DNA of 64,000 bases from Sphingomonas sp. UV9 (GTDB lineage: Bacteria > Pseudomonadota > Alphaproteobacteria > Sphingomonadales > Sphingomonadaceae), in contig NZ_SCIN01000001.1 of NCBI RefSeq assembly GCF_004101245.1, positions 1,316,784 to 1,380,783 on the forward strand. Reading direction: 5' to 3'. Under the pieces are notes generated by a model that was not told the DNA's origin, did no database searches, and worked only from the letters and a program-made list of their open reading frames with translations. The translations under genes and the position numbers were made by a program. Below, piece after piece: positions 27,050-35,681 of this stretch. The first letter of the stretch is position 1; every line of letters starts with the position of its first letter.

Positions 27050-27720
27050 CCCGGATCCTCTTCGACCGCAACGGCCAGCGGCCCCTTGCGCCCGTCGACG
27101 ACGCGCACGCGCAGCGGCTGATCGGGTTCGACCGATTCGATTCCGGCGCGGCGCAGCGTTTCCATATGCACGAAGATGTCGCTGCCATCGGCGGCCCGTA
27201 TCAGGAAACCATAGCCCTTCAAACGGTTGAACCATTTGACCGACGCCGCTTCATACGGCCCGGCGGCATCGATCATCGCGATCGGATCGATCCGGTCGGG
27301 CGATGTCGGCGCGCGAACCGGTTCCTCGACCGCGTTGGTCATGTCGATCGAGACGATCTCCCGCGCCTGGAATCCGCGACCGCGCTGCACCGACAGCGTC
27401 TCGACCCGCGCGCCCTCGGGCAGGCTGCGGCGGCCATGCGGTTGCAGGACGGAGAAATGCACGAGGATATCGCCGACGGTCGCGTCGTCCGCGACCGCGA
27501 AGCCGAAGCCGCGCGTGACGTCGAACCATTTGATCACGCCGCCGATCGCACGCGCGTCGACGACGGCCGCAGCCGTCCCGGAAACCGGTCGTTCCGCAGC
27601 ATCCGAAACCGGCCCCGAAACCAGTCCCGCGACCGATCCCGAGATCGACCCCGGAATCCCGAGCATCGCCGATCCGGCCGGTGCCGTCATATCCGCATCC
27701 TGCTGCGTCTCATTACGCAT
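27046..27720 (-). CDS. Protein with two cold-shock domains
   Basis: A 224-residue protein with tandem cold-shock (OB-fold, nucleic-acid-binding) domains: the first from about residue 60 (IGGVIKWFDVTRGFGFAVAD, DILVHFSVL), the second from about 155 (ASVKWFNRLKGYGFLI, DIFVHMETL). Both keep the RNP1-like KGYGF/RGFGF and RNP2-like VHF/VHM motifs. The N-terminal 50 residues are a Gly/Ser/Val-rich segment encoded by 12-bp tandem units. Double-CSD proteins of this layout are common in alphaproteobacteria, often with a DUF192 partner as here. The ATG at 27720 has AGGGG upstream. Confidence 0.9.
   Translation of the reverse strand: MRNETQQDADMTAPAGSAMLGIPGSISGSVAGLVSGPVSDAAERPVSGTAAAVVDARAIGGVIKWFDVTRGFGFAVADDATVGDILVHFSVLQPHGRRSLPEGARVETLSVQRGRGFQAREIVSIDMTNAVEEPVRAPTSPDRIDPIAMIDAAGPYEAASVKWFNRLKGYGFLIRAADGSDIFVHMETLRRAGIESVEPDQPLRVRVVDGRKGPLAVAVEEDPG
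27605..27652. repeat. Four 12-bp tandem units in the cold-shock gene
   Basis: Units GAAACCGGCCCC, GAAACCAGTCCC, GCGACCGATCCC and GAGATCGACCCC follow each other in frame and encode the repeating Ser/Gly-Ser-Val/Leu segment of the protein's N-terminus. Confidence 0.75.
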
Positions 27721-27784
27721 TGTTACACCCCTGACCCCCTTGCTAGCACGCTTCGTCGCAACCGCAATGAATCCGATGCGGTCC

Positions 27785-28459
27785 TTAGTCGAAATCCACC
27801 GATTCGGGTGCATCGGACGGCGGTGCAGCAACAATTTTGCGCGCAAGATCGAACCGGTGCCCGGCCCGCATCATCGCCGCGAGCTGTTTTTCCTGCAGCT
27901 TCCGGTCCCCGTCGCCATTGCCATACGGCCCGATTCGCTTGCGCCTGGCAAAGGCGAGCGCGGATTCGACGGCGCGATCCGCGATCGCCGGCGCCACCGA
28001 TTCCGCGTCGCCCTCGTCGATCCCCGCCTCGCGAAACGCCCCCGCGACGCGGCGCGCACCAAGTCCGCGTCGTTGCATCGCAGCAGCCCGCTGTTCGGCG
28101 AAGGCGCGGTCGTCGACATAGCCGAGCTCGGCCATCCGCTGCGCCAGTTCGGCGGGCTCGGCCAGCGCCGCGTCGCCCCCCCCGTCCCAGCCGCGCTCGC
28201 GGAGCTTGCGCATCAGATAGTCGGTCAACCGCCCCCGGGTCGTCGCGAACCGCTCGACATAGCGAAGCGCCATCCGCTCCAGCGCCGCGGCATCAAGCGG
28301 CTTGGGTGGTGCGCGTTCGGTTTTCCGCCCGCTCCCCCGCCCGTCCCCCCGCCCGCCCGCTCGCGTGCTTCCGCGCCCGCCCCCGAGCCCCGACGCGCCC
28401 GTCTTGCCACGGCTTTTGGGGCGCTCTGCCGCGCGATCGGGATCGTCATCGTCGGACAC
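27785..28459 (-). CDS. RecX-like regulatory protein
   Basis: A 224-residue protein whose core (ALERMALRYVERFATTRGRLTDYLMRKL, in part, then ELGYVDDRAFAEQRAAAMQRRGLGARRVAGAF) matches the three-helix repeats of RecX, a modulator of RecA filaments. The first ~55 residues are Arg/Gly-rich and disordered. I place the start at the GTG at 28459 (VSDDDDPDR); an upstream start in the same frame would overlap the divergent acyl-AMP ligase gene. No recA is visible nearby, so the RecX assignment rests on the helical pattern only. Confidence 0.75.
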   Translation of the reverse strand: MSDDDDPDRAAERPKSRGKTGASGLGGGRGSTRAGGRGDGRGSGRKTERAPPKPLDAAALERMALRYVERFATTRGRLTDYLMRKLRERGWDGGGDAALAEPAELAQRMAELGYVDDRAFAEQRAAAMQRRGLGARRVAGAFREAGIDEGDAESVAPAIADRAVESALAFARRKRIGPYGNGDGDRKLQEKQLAAMMRAGHRFDLARKIVAAPPSDAPESVDFD

Positions 28460-28565
28460 GCCATCATTGTGCCACACTGACACCCGAAGTTGAACGGCTA
28501 GACTAGAAATAGGTGAGATGCGTTCAGCCGCCATGCCGGGCACGACGCCAGAGACAGGAACTGCG

Positions 28566-30329
28566 ATGACGACCGAGACGCTTCAAAAGGACGGCCAGAC
28601 CGCGGCGACGATCGTCGCGACGCCGACCGAGGACGCCCTGCCGCGCCGTTTCGCCGATTTCGGCACGCTGGGTGAAGCACTCGATTACGCCGCCAGCGGT
28701 AACCGCGGCCTTAACTTTCACGACGCCCGCGGAACGCTGTCGCAGCCCTATCCCTATTCACAGCTCCGCACCGACGCCCGCGCGATGGCCGATCGCCTGA
28801 TCGCCGCCGGTGTCGGCCCGGCCGACCGCATCGCGCTGGTCGCCGAGACCGGCCCCGAATTCGCGGCGCTGTTCTTCGGCGTCGTCTATGCAGGTGCGTG
28901 GCCCGTGCCGCTGCCGCTGCCGACCTCGTTCGGCGGCCGCGATTCGTACATCGAACAGCTCCGCGTCCAGCTTGCGAGCTGCGATCCGAAGATGCTGATC
29001 TTCCCGCCCGAACTCGCGCAGATGGCCGGTGAAGCGGCGCGGCTGTCCGGCACGATCGGCATCGACTGGTCGGACTTCGCCGCCAAGGATGCGCCGGTCG
29101 CGACGCTGCCCGAGGCGAAGCCCGACGATATCGCGTATCTGCAATACTCCAGCGGCTCGACGCGTTTCCCGCACGGCGTCGTCATCACGCACGCGGCGCT
29201 GCTCAACAATCTCGCCGCGCACAGCCACGGCATGGAAGTCTGCGACACCGATCGCTGCGTCTCGTGGCTGCCCTGGTATCACGACATGGGTCTGGTCGGC
29301 TGCTTCCTGTCGCCGATCGCCAACCAGGTCTCGACCGATTATCTCAAGACCGAGGATTTCGCGCGCCGGCCGCTCGCGTGGCTCGATCTCATCAGCCGCA
29401 ATACGGGCACGACGCTCAGCTATTCGCCGACCTTCGGCTACGATATCTGCGCGCGCCGCATGTCGTCGCAAACCAAGGCAAGCGACCGCTTCGACCTGTC
29501 GCGCTGGCGGGTCGCCGGCAACGGCGCCGACATGATCCGCCCGGACGTGATGCAGTCGTTCGTCGACGCGTTCGCCGATGCGGGCTTCAAGGCCAGCGCT
29601 TTCCTGCCGAGCTATGGCCTCGCCGAAGCCACGCTCGCCGTCTCGCTGATGCCACCGGGCGAAGGCATCAGGGTCGAACTGGTCGAGGAAACCCAGCTCT
29701 CGGGCGGCTCGCGCGGCGGTGACCGCCCGCAGCGCTACCGCGCGATCGTCAATTGCGGCAAGCCGGTCCGCGACATGCGGATCGAGATTCGCGAAGAGGA
29801 CGGCACCCCCCTCCCCGAGCGTGCGATCGGCAAGGTCTGGTGCAAGGGCAAGTCGGTGATGGTCGGCTATTTCCGCGACGACGCCGCGACTGACGCGTGC
29901 ATGGCGGACGGTTGGCTCGATACCGGCGACATGGGCTATATGTCCGACGGCTATATCTACATCGTCGGCCGCGCCAAGGACATGATCATCGTCAACGGCA
30001 AGAACCACTGGCCGCAGGACATCGAGTGGGCGGTGGAACAGCTGCCCGGCTTCAAGGCCGGCGATATCGCCGCATTCGCGATCACGACGCCGGGCGGCGA
30101 GGAAACGCCCGCCGTGCTGGTCCAGTGCCGCAGCTCGGACGAAGCCGAACGCCTGCGCCTGCGCGACGAGATTCGCGAGCGCGTCCGCTCGGTGACGGGC
30201 ATGAACTGCCTGATCGAACTGATCCCGCCGCGCACCCTGCCGCGCACCTCGTCGGGCAAGCTGAGCCGGGCCAAGGCGCGCAATCTTTACCTCAGCGGCG
30301 ACATCAAACCCTACGACATCGCGGCGTAA
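28566..30329 (+). CDS. Fatty acyl-AMP ligase
   Basis: A 587-residue adenylate-forming enzyme that would activate a fatty acid as acyl-adenylate. ATP motif: YLQYSSGSTRFPHGVVITH; further conserved blocks are WLPWYHDMGLVG, FLPSYGLAEATLAVSL, GWLDTGDMGYMSDGYIYIVGR and the C-terminal lysine motif LPRTSSGKLSRAK. The WYHDMGLVG and PTFGYDICARR segments are typical of FAAL rather than acyl-CoA ligases, and FAALs usually deliver the acyl group to an acyl carrier protein, but no such gene is adjacent. AGGA lies six bases before the ATG at 28566. An upstream ATG at 28518 is possible. Confidence 0.9.
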   Translation: MTTETLQKDGQTAATIVATPTEDALPRRFADFGTLGEALDYAASGNRGLNFHDARGTLSQPYPYSQLRTDARAMADRLIAAGVGPADRIALVAETGPEFAALFFGVVYAGAWPVPLPLPTSFGGRDSYIEQLRVQLASCDPKMLIFPPELAQMAGEAARLSGTIGIDWSDFAAKDAPVATLPEAKPDDIAYLQYSSGSTRFPHGVVITHAALLNNLAAHSHGMEVCDTDRCVSWLPWYHDMGLVGCFLSPIANQVSTDYLKTEDFARRPLAWLDLISRNTGTTLSYSPTFGYDICARRMSSQTKASDRFDLSRWRVAGNGADMIRPDVMQSFVDAFADAGFKASAFLPSYGLAEATLAVSLMPPGEGIRVELVEETQLSGGSRGGDRPQRYRAIVNCGKPVRDMRIEIREEDGTPLPERAIGKVWCKGKSVMVGYFRDDAATDACMADGWLDTGDMGYMSDGYIYIVGRAKDMIIVNGKNHWPQDIEWAVEQLPGFKAGDIAAFAITTPGGEETPAVLVQCRSSDEAERLRLRDEIRERVRSVTGMNCLIELIPPRTLPRTSSGKLSRAKARNLYLSGDIKPYDIAA

Positions 30330-30465
30330 CATCGCCGTCCCATAAATAAATTTCTGCCGAGAAAGGCCGACCGGGCCGTCACTTAGCCCCGATCTGGCCA
30401 GCGATTGCATCCATTATGGTGCCATGCAAACTTTCCGCTAACCACCGTGTCTTAAAACCGACGTC

Positions 30466-32823
30466 GTGAGTTCCAAATCGCCTTTCCTATCGCGCCGGAC
30501 CAGCGTCGATGTTCCCACCTTGCTGGGCTTGCGCGATGGCGCGGATCCGGCCGAATGGAGCCGCATTCGCGCTGCGCAGATGTTCGCGGGGCGGCAGATG
30601 GCGATGTTCCTGCTGACCGCGAACGTCTTTGCGGCGATGGCGACCGCGGCGTTGCTCGATGGCCTCTCGCCGTTCTGGCAGATCGCGACCTGGTTCGCGT
30701 CGGTCGTCGCGATTGCCCTCGCCGTCGCGTTGCGTCGTCTGGCGACGCACCGCCGCGGCGATGGCTATGCGAGCGTCCGCGACGTGCGCAACACCGGCTG
30801 GGACGGGTTGGCACTCGCCTTGGCCTGGTCCACGGTGCCGGTGCTGTTCTGTACGCACGCCCCGGCGGGGACGACCGCCGGACTGGGGATCACGCTGGCC
30901 GTGCTCATGACGGCGGCGGCGTTCGCGATGGCGCCGCTGGTGCTCGCGACGCTGATTTTCCTCGGCTATCTCGGCGCGGCGATGGTCATCCAGCTCGCGA
31001 TGGCGGGGTCGGGTGCGGCCGCGGTGGGGATATTCGCCTTCACGGCGATCCTGATGATCGTCTGCGTCAGCCGCGCGCGGGCGCTGGTGCTGATCCGCGC
31101 CGGCGAGATCGCGCTGGGCGAACGCGACGAGACCGTCAGCCTGCTGCTTCGCGAATTCGAGGAGACCGATGCCGACTGGCTCTGGGAAACCGATACCGCG
31201 CGCCGGGTCGTGCGGGCCTCGGCGCGCTTCGTCCATGCCTGCCGGCTCGATGCGGGCGACGTCGAGGGGATGCCGATCCTCCGGATCCTGGCGGGGCCGA
31301 CCTGGGAGACGGGGAATTTCTCTGCGGGGCTGCGCACGCTCGCCGAAAAGCTGAAGGCGCGCGAGGGCTTTCGGGATCTGCGCCTGCCGGTACAGATTGA
31401 CGGGCAGGATCGCTGGTGGGAACTCGCCGCCTCGCCGCGGTTCGGCGACCTCGGCGAATTTATCGGTTTCCTTGGTGTCGCCTCCGACATAACCGAACAA
31501 CGCGCCTCGGCTGATCGGATAAACCGCATGGCACGGTTCGATACGCTCACCGGACTGCCCAACCGGCTGATGGTCAACGAGACGTTGGTGAAGACAATCG
31601 CCGAGGCCGATCGGTCCGGCGGCCGTTACGCCTTCATGATGCTCGATCTCGACCGTTTCAAGGCGGTCAACGATACACTCGGCCACCCGATCGGTGATCG
31701 CCTGCTCGGCCGAGTCTCCGAGCGTCTCGATCAACTGATGGGTGAAGCCTATCTGTGCGGTCGTTTGGGTGGCGACGAATTTGCCGTTGTCGTCCGGGAT
31801 GCCAGCGATACCGTCGCGATTGAACGGCTCGCGCAGCGCATCATCGAGTCGCTCTCGCTTCCGTACGAAATCGATGCCCACACGCTCTACATCGGGGCGA
31901 GCATTGGCTTGGCAATTGGCCCTCGCGACGGACGTACCGCCGAAATGCTGGTGCGCTCTGCCGACCTCGCACTTTACCGCGCCAAAGACGCGGGTCGTGG
32001 TGTGTTTCGTACCTACGAACCTGAATTGCACGCCCAGGCCGAGGAACGCCGCGTGCTGGAGGCGTCGCTGCGAACCGCAGTCGAAAATGGCGAAATGCAT
32101 CTCGAATATCAGCCTGTCGTCGATGCAAAAGCGGGACAAATCAGGGGTTTCGAAGCGCTACTGCGGTGGAAAAGTCCGGAATTCGGAACGATTTCGCCGA
32201 ATAAGTTCATCCCGCTCGCCGAGGACGCGCGACTGATCGCGCCGATTGGCGCCTGGGTCGTGCGCACCGCCTGCGCGGAGGCGGCGAAATGGCCGTCCGA
32301 TATCCGCGTCGCGGTCAATATATCGGCAAACCAACTCCAGAATCCTGGCTTCCTCACTACCATTGCATCGGCACTGTCGAACGCCGGGCTTGCTCCCGAG
32401 CGCCTCGAACTGGAGGTGACCGAAAGCGTGTTCCTTCACGAAGAGCTTGGCGTCGCCCGGGTGCTGGGGCGACTGCTCGATCTTGGCGTGCGTCTGAGCC
32501 TCGACGATTTCGGCACCGGCTATTCTTCGCTCGGTTATCTCAGCCGCACGCGGTTCTCTTCGATCAAGATCGATCGCAGTTTCATTCACGACGCGGCCAA
32601 GGGCGTTCGCGAAGCCGTCGCGATCGTGCGGGCAGTGATTGCGTTGGCCGAGAGCCTCGACATGGCAACGACGGCGGAGGGCGTCGAAACCTACGTGGAG
32701 CACAAGATGGTCCAGCAGTTTGGCTGCACCATGGCCCAAGGCTATTATTTCGGGCGCCCCATGTCGGTCACGGACGCGCGCGCCCTCGTCAATCGCCGGT
32801 GGAAAGCCTCGGCTGCTGCCTGA
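30466..32823 (+). CDS. Membrane PAS-GGDEF-EAL protein (c-di-GMP turnover)
   Basis: A 785-residue signalling protein starting at GTG. About six membrane helices occupy residues 45-205, then a PAS-like domain (about 220-345, ending GVASDITEQRASADR), a GGDEF diguanylate cyclase domain with intact RLGGDEF, and an EAL phosphodiesterase domain with EALLR, NISANQL, EVTES, DDFGTGYSSL and AEGVET. Both catalytic motifs are intact, so both making and breaking of c-di-GMP are possible. No RxxD inhibitory site is seen five residues before GGDEF. Codons are visibly less GC-rich from about 31450 to 32400 than in the membrane region. Confidence 0.93.
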   Translation: MSSKSPFLSRRTSVDVPTLLGLRDGADPAEWSRIRAAQMFAGRQMAMFLLTANVFAAMATAALLDGLSPFWQIATWFASVVAIALAVALRRLATHRRGDGYASVRDVRNTGWDGLALALAWSTVPVLFCTHAPAGTTAGLGITLAVLMTAAAFAMAPLVLATLIFLGYLGAAMVIQLAMAGSGAAAVGIFAFTAILMIVCVSRARALVLIRAGEIALGERDETVSLLLREFEETDADWLWETDTARRVVRASARFVHACRLDAGDVEGMPILRILAGPTWETGNFSAGLRTLAEKLKAREGFRDLRLPVQIDGQDRWWELAASPRFGDLGEFIGFLGVASDITEQRASADRINRMARFDTLTGLPNRLMVNETLVKTIAEADRSGGRYAFMMLDLDRFKAVNDTLGHPIGDRLLGRVSERLDQLMGEAYLCGRLGGDEFAVVVRDASDTVAIERLAQRIIESLSLPYEIDAHTLYIGASIGLAIGPRDGRTAEMLVRSADLALYRAKDAGRGVFRTYEPELHAQAEERRVLEASLRTAVENGEMHLEYQPVVDAKAGQIRGFEALLRWKSPEFGTISPNKFIPLAEDARLIAPIGAWVVRTACAEAAKWPSDIRVAVNISANQLQNPGFLTTIASALSNAGLAPERLELEVTESVFLHEELGVARVLGRLLDLGVRLSLDDFGTGYSSLGYLSRTRFSSIKIDRSFIHDAAKGVREAVAIVRAVIALAESLDMATTAEGVETYVEHKMVQQFGCTMAQGYYFGRPMSVTDARALVNRRWKASAAA

Positions 32824-32869
32824 CCACGCTTACCTTCGGATCAGGCGGGCAGTTGTCTCTAGGGCGCTC

Positions 32870-34228
32870 TTACCGCCGTCGCTCCCGTCCTCCGAAACTC
32901 ACTACGCTTTCGGCGCCATTCGCCGACAGTGCCGAGACTCCGACGAAGTTGTCGTCCACTGGCACCTGCACGAGCAGCGTTTCCGTGCCCTTCACGTCCT
33001 GAGTCTCTGCCCAGTCCTGCGCGTCGTTGTGACGCCAGCGTACTCGATATTCTACGGCGCCCGGTACCGCTCTCCACTTGACCGTCGTGTCGCGCGACAG
33101 CGCCCCGGCGATCGTCACGTCCTCCGGCGCGGCGGGCGCGTCGGCGATCTGGGTGAGGGTGGCGACGTTTATGGCGGTCACCTGTGAAAGATACACAAAA
33201 TCCATGCCTTCGATCGTGTCGCCGTAGACGACGCCTTTCTCGGTGCGGAGGTCCTGGTGCTGGCGGTCCCAGTTCTCCGCGGCGACCGAGAAGCGCACGG
33301 CGGGATAGCCCAATTTGAGGAAAGGCTCATGATCGCCGCCGCGGCCGAACCGGTCCGGCCGCCGATCGAGCATCACGTCGAGCCCACCGGGGATGTCGCC
33401 CGCGATCCCGTCGATCGCCTTGGCCAGCGCACGGCTGGGGCCATCGTCCTCGCCGCCCTCGGCCCGGCGGCCCTGCTGCGCGACCATATCCTCGGAGGCG
33501 CGGATGCCTTCCGAGAACACCCGGACCTTATCGGCGACACGCACCCCGCCCTGCCCGACCGTATTGCCGACGATGTCGTTGTTGAGCATCGCCGACACCT
33601 TCCAGCCCCGCGCCTTGGCGGTATCGGCGAGCAATTCCGCGCCCCACAGGCCCTGCTCCTCGCCCGAGAACACCGCGTAGACGATGGTCGCATCGAAGCG
33701 GCGCTGCGACAGCAACCGCGCCGCCTCGAGCACCAGCGCGACGCCGGACGCGTTGTCGTTCGCGCCCGGCGCGTCGGAGGTGATGTTCATCACGTCGGTC
33801 ACCCGGCTGTCGATATGCGCGCCGACGATCACCACGCGGTTGGGGTCGCGGCCCTTCTGGATGCCGAGCACGTCCTCGACGACGACCCCGGTGGGCGCAC
33901 GCGGCCCGGTGAAGGTCCGGGCGATCCGTTCGACCGTGATGCAGCCGCCGCACGTCGCGCCGATCGCGGTGAAGCGCTGCGCCGCCCAGGTTCGCGCAGC
34001 ACCGATGCCACGCCTGGGATCGGTGGTGGTCGACGCCGTATGACGTGTGCCGAAGCCGACCATCGCGGTGACGTCCGCCTTGAGCCGGGTCGCGGACGGC
34101 GCGGGAAGCGGGGCTGGCGCAGGTACCCTGGCAGGCGCAGGTACCCGGGCAGGGGGGGTGGAAATCGGGGCGGCGGCTGCGAGAAGCAGCGGGACTGCAA
34201 ATATGGGCATGGCCAATCGTGCCCGCAT
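32870..34228 (-). CDS. M28-family zinc metallopeptidase
   Basis: A 452-residue exported protein with a signal peptide (LAMPIFAVPLLLAAAAP) and a short repeat of PAPARVPAPA. The M28 (aminopeptidase) zinc ligands are visible: His in GAHIDSR, Asp in GANDNASG, the catalytic Glu pair in SGEEQGLWG, Asp in NNDIVGN and His in DHEPFL. After about residue 370 a fibronectin type III-like segment (PAAPEDVTIAGA to NFVGVSALSANG) follows. The gene is convergent with the GGDEF-EAL gene. Start at 34228; a second ATG six codons on is possible. Confidence 0.93.
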   Translation of the reverse strand: MRARLAMPIFAVPLLLAAAAPISTPPARVPAPARVPAPAPLPAPSATRLKADVTAMVGFGTRHTASTTTDPRRGIGAARTWAAQRFTAIGATCGGCITVERIARTFTGPRAPTGVVVEDVLGIQKGRDPNRVVIVGAHIDSRVTDVMNITSDAPGANDNASGVALVLEAARLLSQRRFDATIVYAVFSGEEQGLWGAELLADTAKARGWKVSAMLNNDIVGNTVGQGGVRVADKVRVFSEGIRASEDMVAQQGRRAEGGEDDGPSRALAKAIDGIAGDIPGGLDVMLDRRPDRFGRGGDHEPFLKLGYPAVRFSVAAENWDRQHQDLRTEKGVVYGDTIEGMDFVYLSQVTAINVATLTQIADAPAAPEDVTIAGALSRDTTVKWRAVPGAVEYRVRWRHNDAQDWAETQDVKGTETLLVQVPVDDNFVGVSALSANGAESVVSFGGRERRR

Positions 34229-34309
34229 CGGACGCGCGGCTCAAGCCAGGAAATGCAACGCGCCCGACCTGCATCCGCCAAGCACCGTGGATCGTAGCTC
34301 CGCACGCAG

Positions 34310-34370
34310 ATCAATATAAGTTCACTTTATAGTTATGCTTTATGTTTCAGATAGCTAAGGCAGAGTAACA
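34310..34370 (+). promoter_or_regulatory. AT-rich probable promoter region of the PAS regulator
   Basis: Between the divergent M28 peptidase and PAS regulator genes, a 60-bp stretch (around TTCACTTTATAGTTATGC) is far more AT-rich than its surroundings. It is the likely promoter region, but I cannot fix the -35 and -10 boxes. Confidence 0.4.
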
Positions 34371-34400
34371 AACGCGGCATCGGGTTTTCGGGGAGCCAAG

Positions 34401-35084
34401 ATGATACTGGGTCATTCGGTTTCGACTGCTGCGGGGGTTATCCAAACAATCGACGAATCCGTCGCGACGATATTGCAGCGCACGCAGAAGCAGCTTGTCG
34501 GCCTGTCGTATATGTCGATCACGCATCCGGGGGACATCGCCCGCAATCTTGCACAGGTCGCGGCGCTCCAACCCAGCGGGAACTCGGCACGAATACGAAA
34601 ACGCTATATCGGCGGCGATGGCGCGGTCATCACGCTCGAAGTCCAGGTTTCGCGAATCGGCAGCTGCAGCGACGGACACCTATTCGGCACGTTGTCGACC
34701 GTGCCGCCAGCCCTACCCGCGATTGCCGGACTCGCGGCCGAGGACACCAAACCCTATCGGTTGTGGCGTCGGGCAAAGGATCTGCTCGCCGTCATGCGGT
34801 CGCGCGATAGCATATTGGGCGGCGAGCTGTTTTCGGACCACGCCTGGGCGAGTTTGCTGATCGTCTACGTCGCAGAGGCCGAGAGCCGGATCGCGACGGT
34901 GGAATCGATCGTCGCGCAGCTCAGCCTATCGCGTCCCATGCTTGTGCGCTGGCTCCGCGTGCTCCAGGCGAAATCGCTGATCGAACAGATCGACCACCAC
35001 CTCGATGCGGTGCAACTCACCCAGACCGGGATCGAGCGTATCGAGCGGTTGCTCACGACCAGGACGCCCGTCCCGGCTGGCTGA
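34401..35084 (+). CDS. PAS-winged-helix regulator
   Basis: A 227-residue protein. The first ~110 residues look like a PAS sensor (GVIQTIDESVATILQRT, LVGLSYMSITHPGDIARN, then RKRYIGGDGAVITLEVQVS). Residues 150-225 look like a MarR-type winged helix (VESIVAQLSLSRPMLVRWLRVLQAKSLI, in part, and LTQTGIERIERLL). Such a one-component layout suggests a cytoplasmic transcription regulator; ligand and targets are unknown. The upstream 80 bp are unusually AT-rich and GGGGAG precedes the ATG. No cofactor-binding residue can be named. Confidence 0.75.
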   Translation: MILGHSVSTAAGVIQTIDESVATILQRTQKQLVGLSYMSITHPGDIARNLAQVAALQPSGNSARIRKRYIGGDGAVITLEVQVSRIGSCSDGHLFGTLSTVPPALPAIAGLAAEDTKPYRLWRRAKDLLAVMRSRDSILGGELFSDHAWASLLIVYVAEAESRIATVESIVAQLSLSRPMLVRWLRVLQAKSLIEQIDHHLDAVQLTQTGIERIERLLTTRTPVPAG

Positions 35085-35090
35085 CGCGGC

Positions 35091-35546
35091 TCAACTCAGC
35101 CGGTCGATCGCCTCGCGAGTCAGCGATCCGGGGATGATCATCACCGGCACCGGCAGCGCTCCCGCATCGGCACCGGTGAAATGCGCGATCAGTTCGCCCG
35201 GTGCACCGGTCGCTGCGGCCCCCAGCACCAGCGCCGCGATCTCGGGGTTCGCCTCGATCATCTCGCGGATGATCTTCGGCCCCTCGCCTTCGCGCACCGT
35301 GATCGACGGACGCAGCCCGGATTCCTCCAGCAACGTGCCCGCTGCCCCGGCGACAAGCCCCTCGGCGTGGAGGTGCGCCTCCTCCTCGATCGTCGCCTGG
35401 ACGCCGCCGAACGCGATGAACTCCTGTGGCGGGATCACGGTGAGGATCTCGACGCCGCCGCCGGTCTTCACCGCACGCCGCGCGGCGAAGCGCAGCGCGA
35501 TGCCGGCTTCGGGACTGTCGTCGATAACCACCAGATAAATGCGCAT
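35091..35546 (-). CDS. Universal stress protein (UspA family)
   Basis: A 151-residue UspA-fold protein. It begins MRIYLVVIDDSPEAGIALRFAARRA, with the conserved acidic residue after the first strand, and ends with the nucleotide-loop region LVLGAAATGAPGELIAHFTG-x-PVPVMIIPG. The canonical ATP-binding GxxGxGxxxxxxG(S/T) is only partly kept, so nucleotide binding is uncertain. It is convergent with the PAS-winged-helix gene, with six bases between the stop codons. Confidence 0.88.
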   Translation of the reverse strand: MRIYLVVIDDSPEAGIALRFAARRAVKTGGGVEILTVIPPQEFIAFGGVQATIEEEAHLHAEGLVAGAAGTLLEESGLRPSITVREGEGPKIIREMIEANPEIAALVLGAAATGAPGELIAHFTGADAGALPVPVMIIPGSLTREAIDRLS

Positions 35547-35681
35547 TTTGGCCCCCGTTATGCGACGTAGGTGGCCCGAAGCCGCGCACGACGCAAGACC
35601 GTCCACTTGTGCCGACGGGGTTGACCCGAGCGGGCGAGGGCGCGAGTAGGCATGCCGTTACGTCACGCCCTGGGGAAATCC

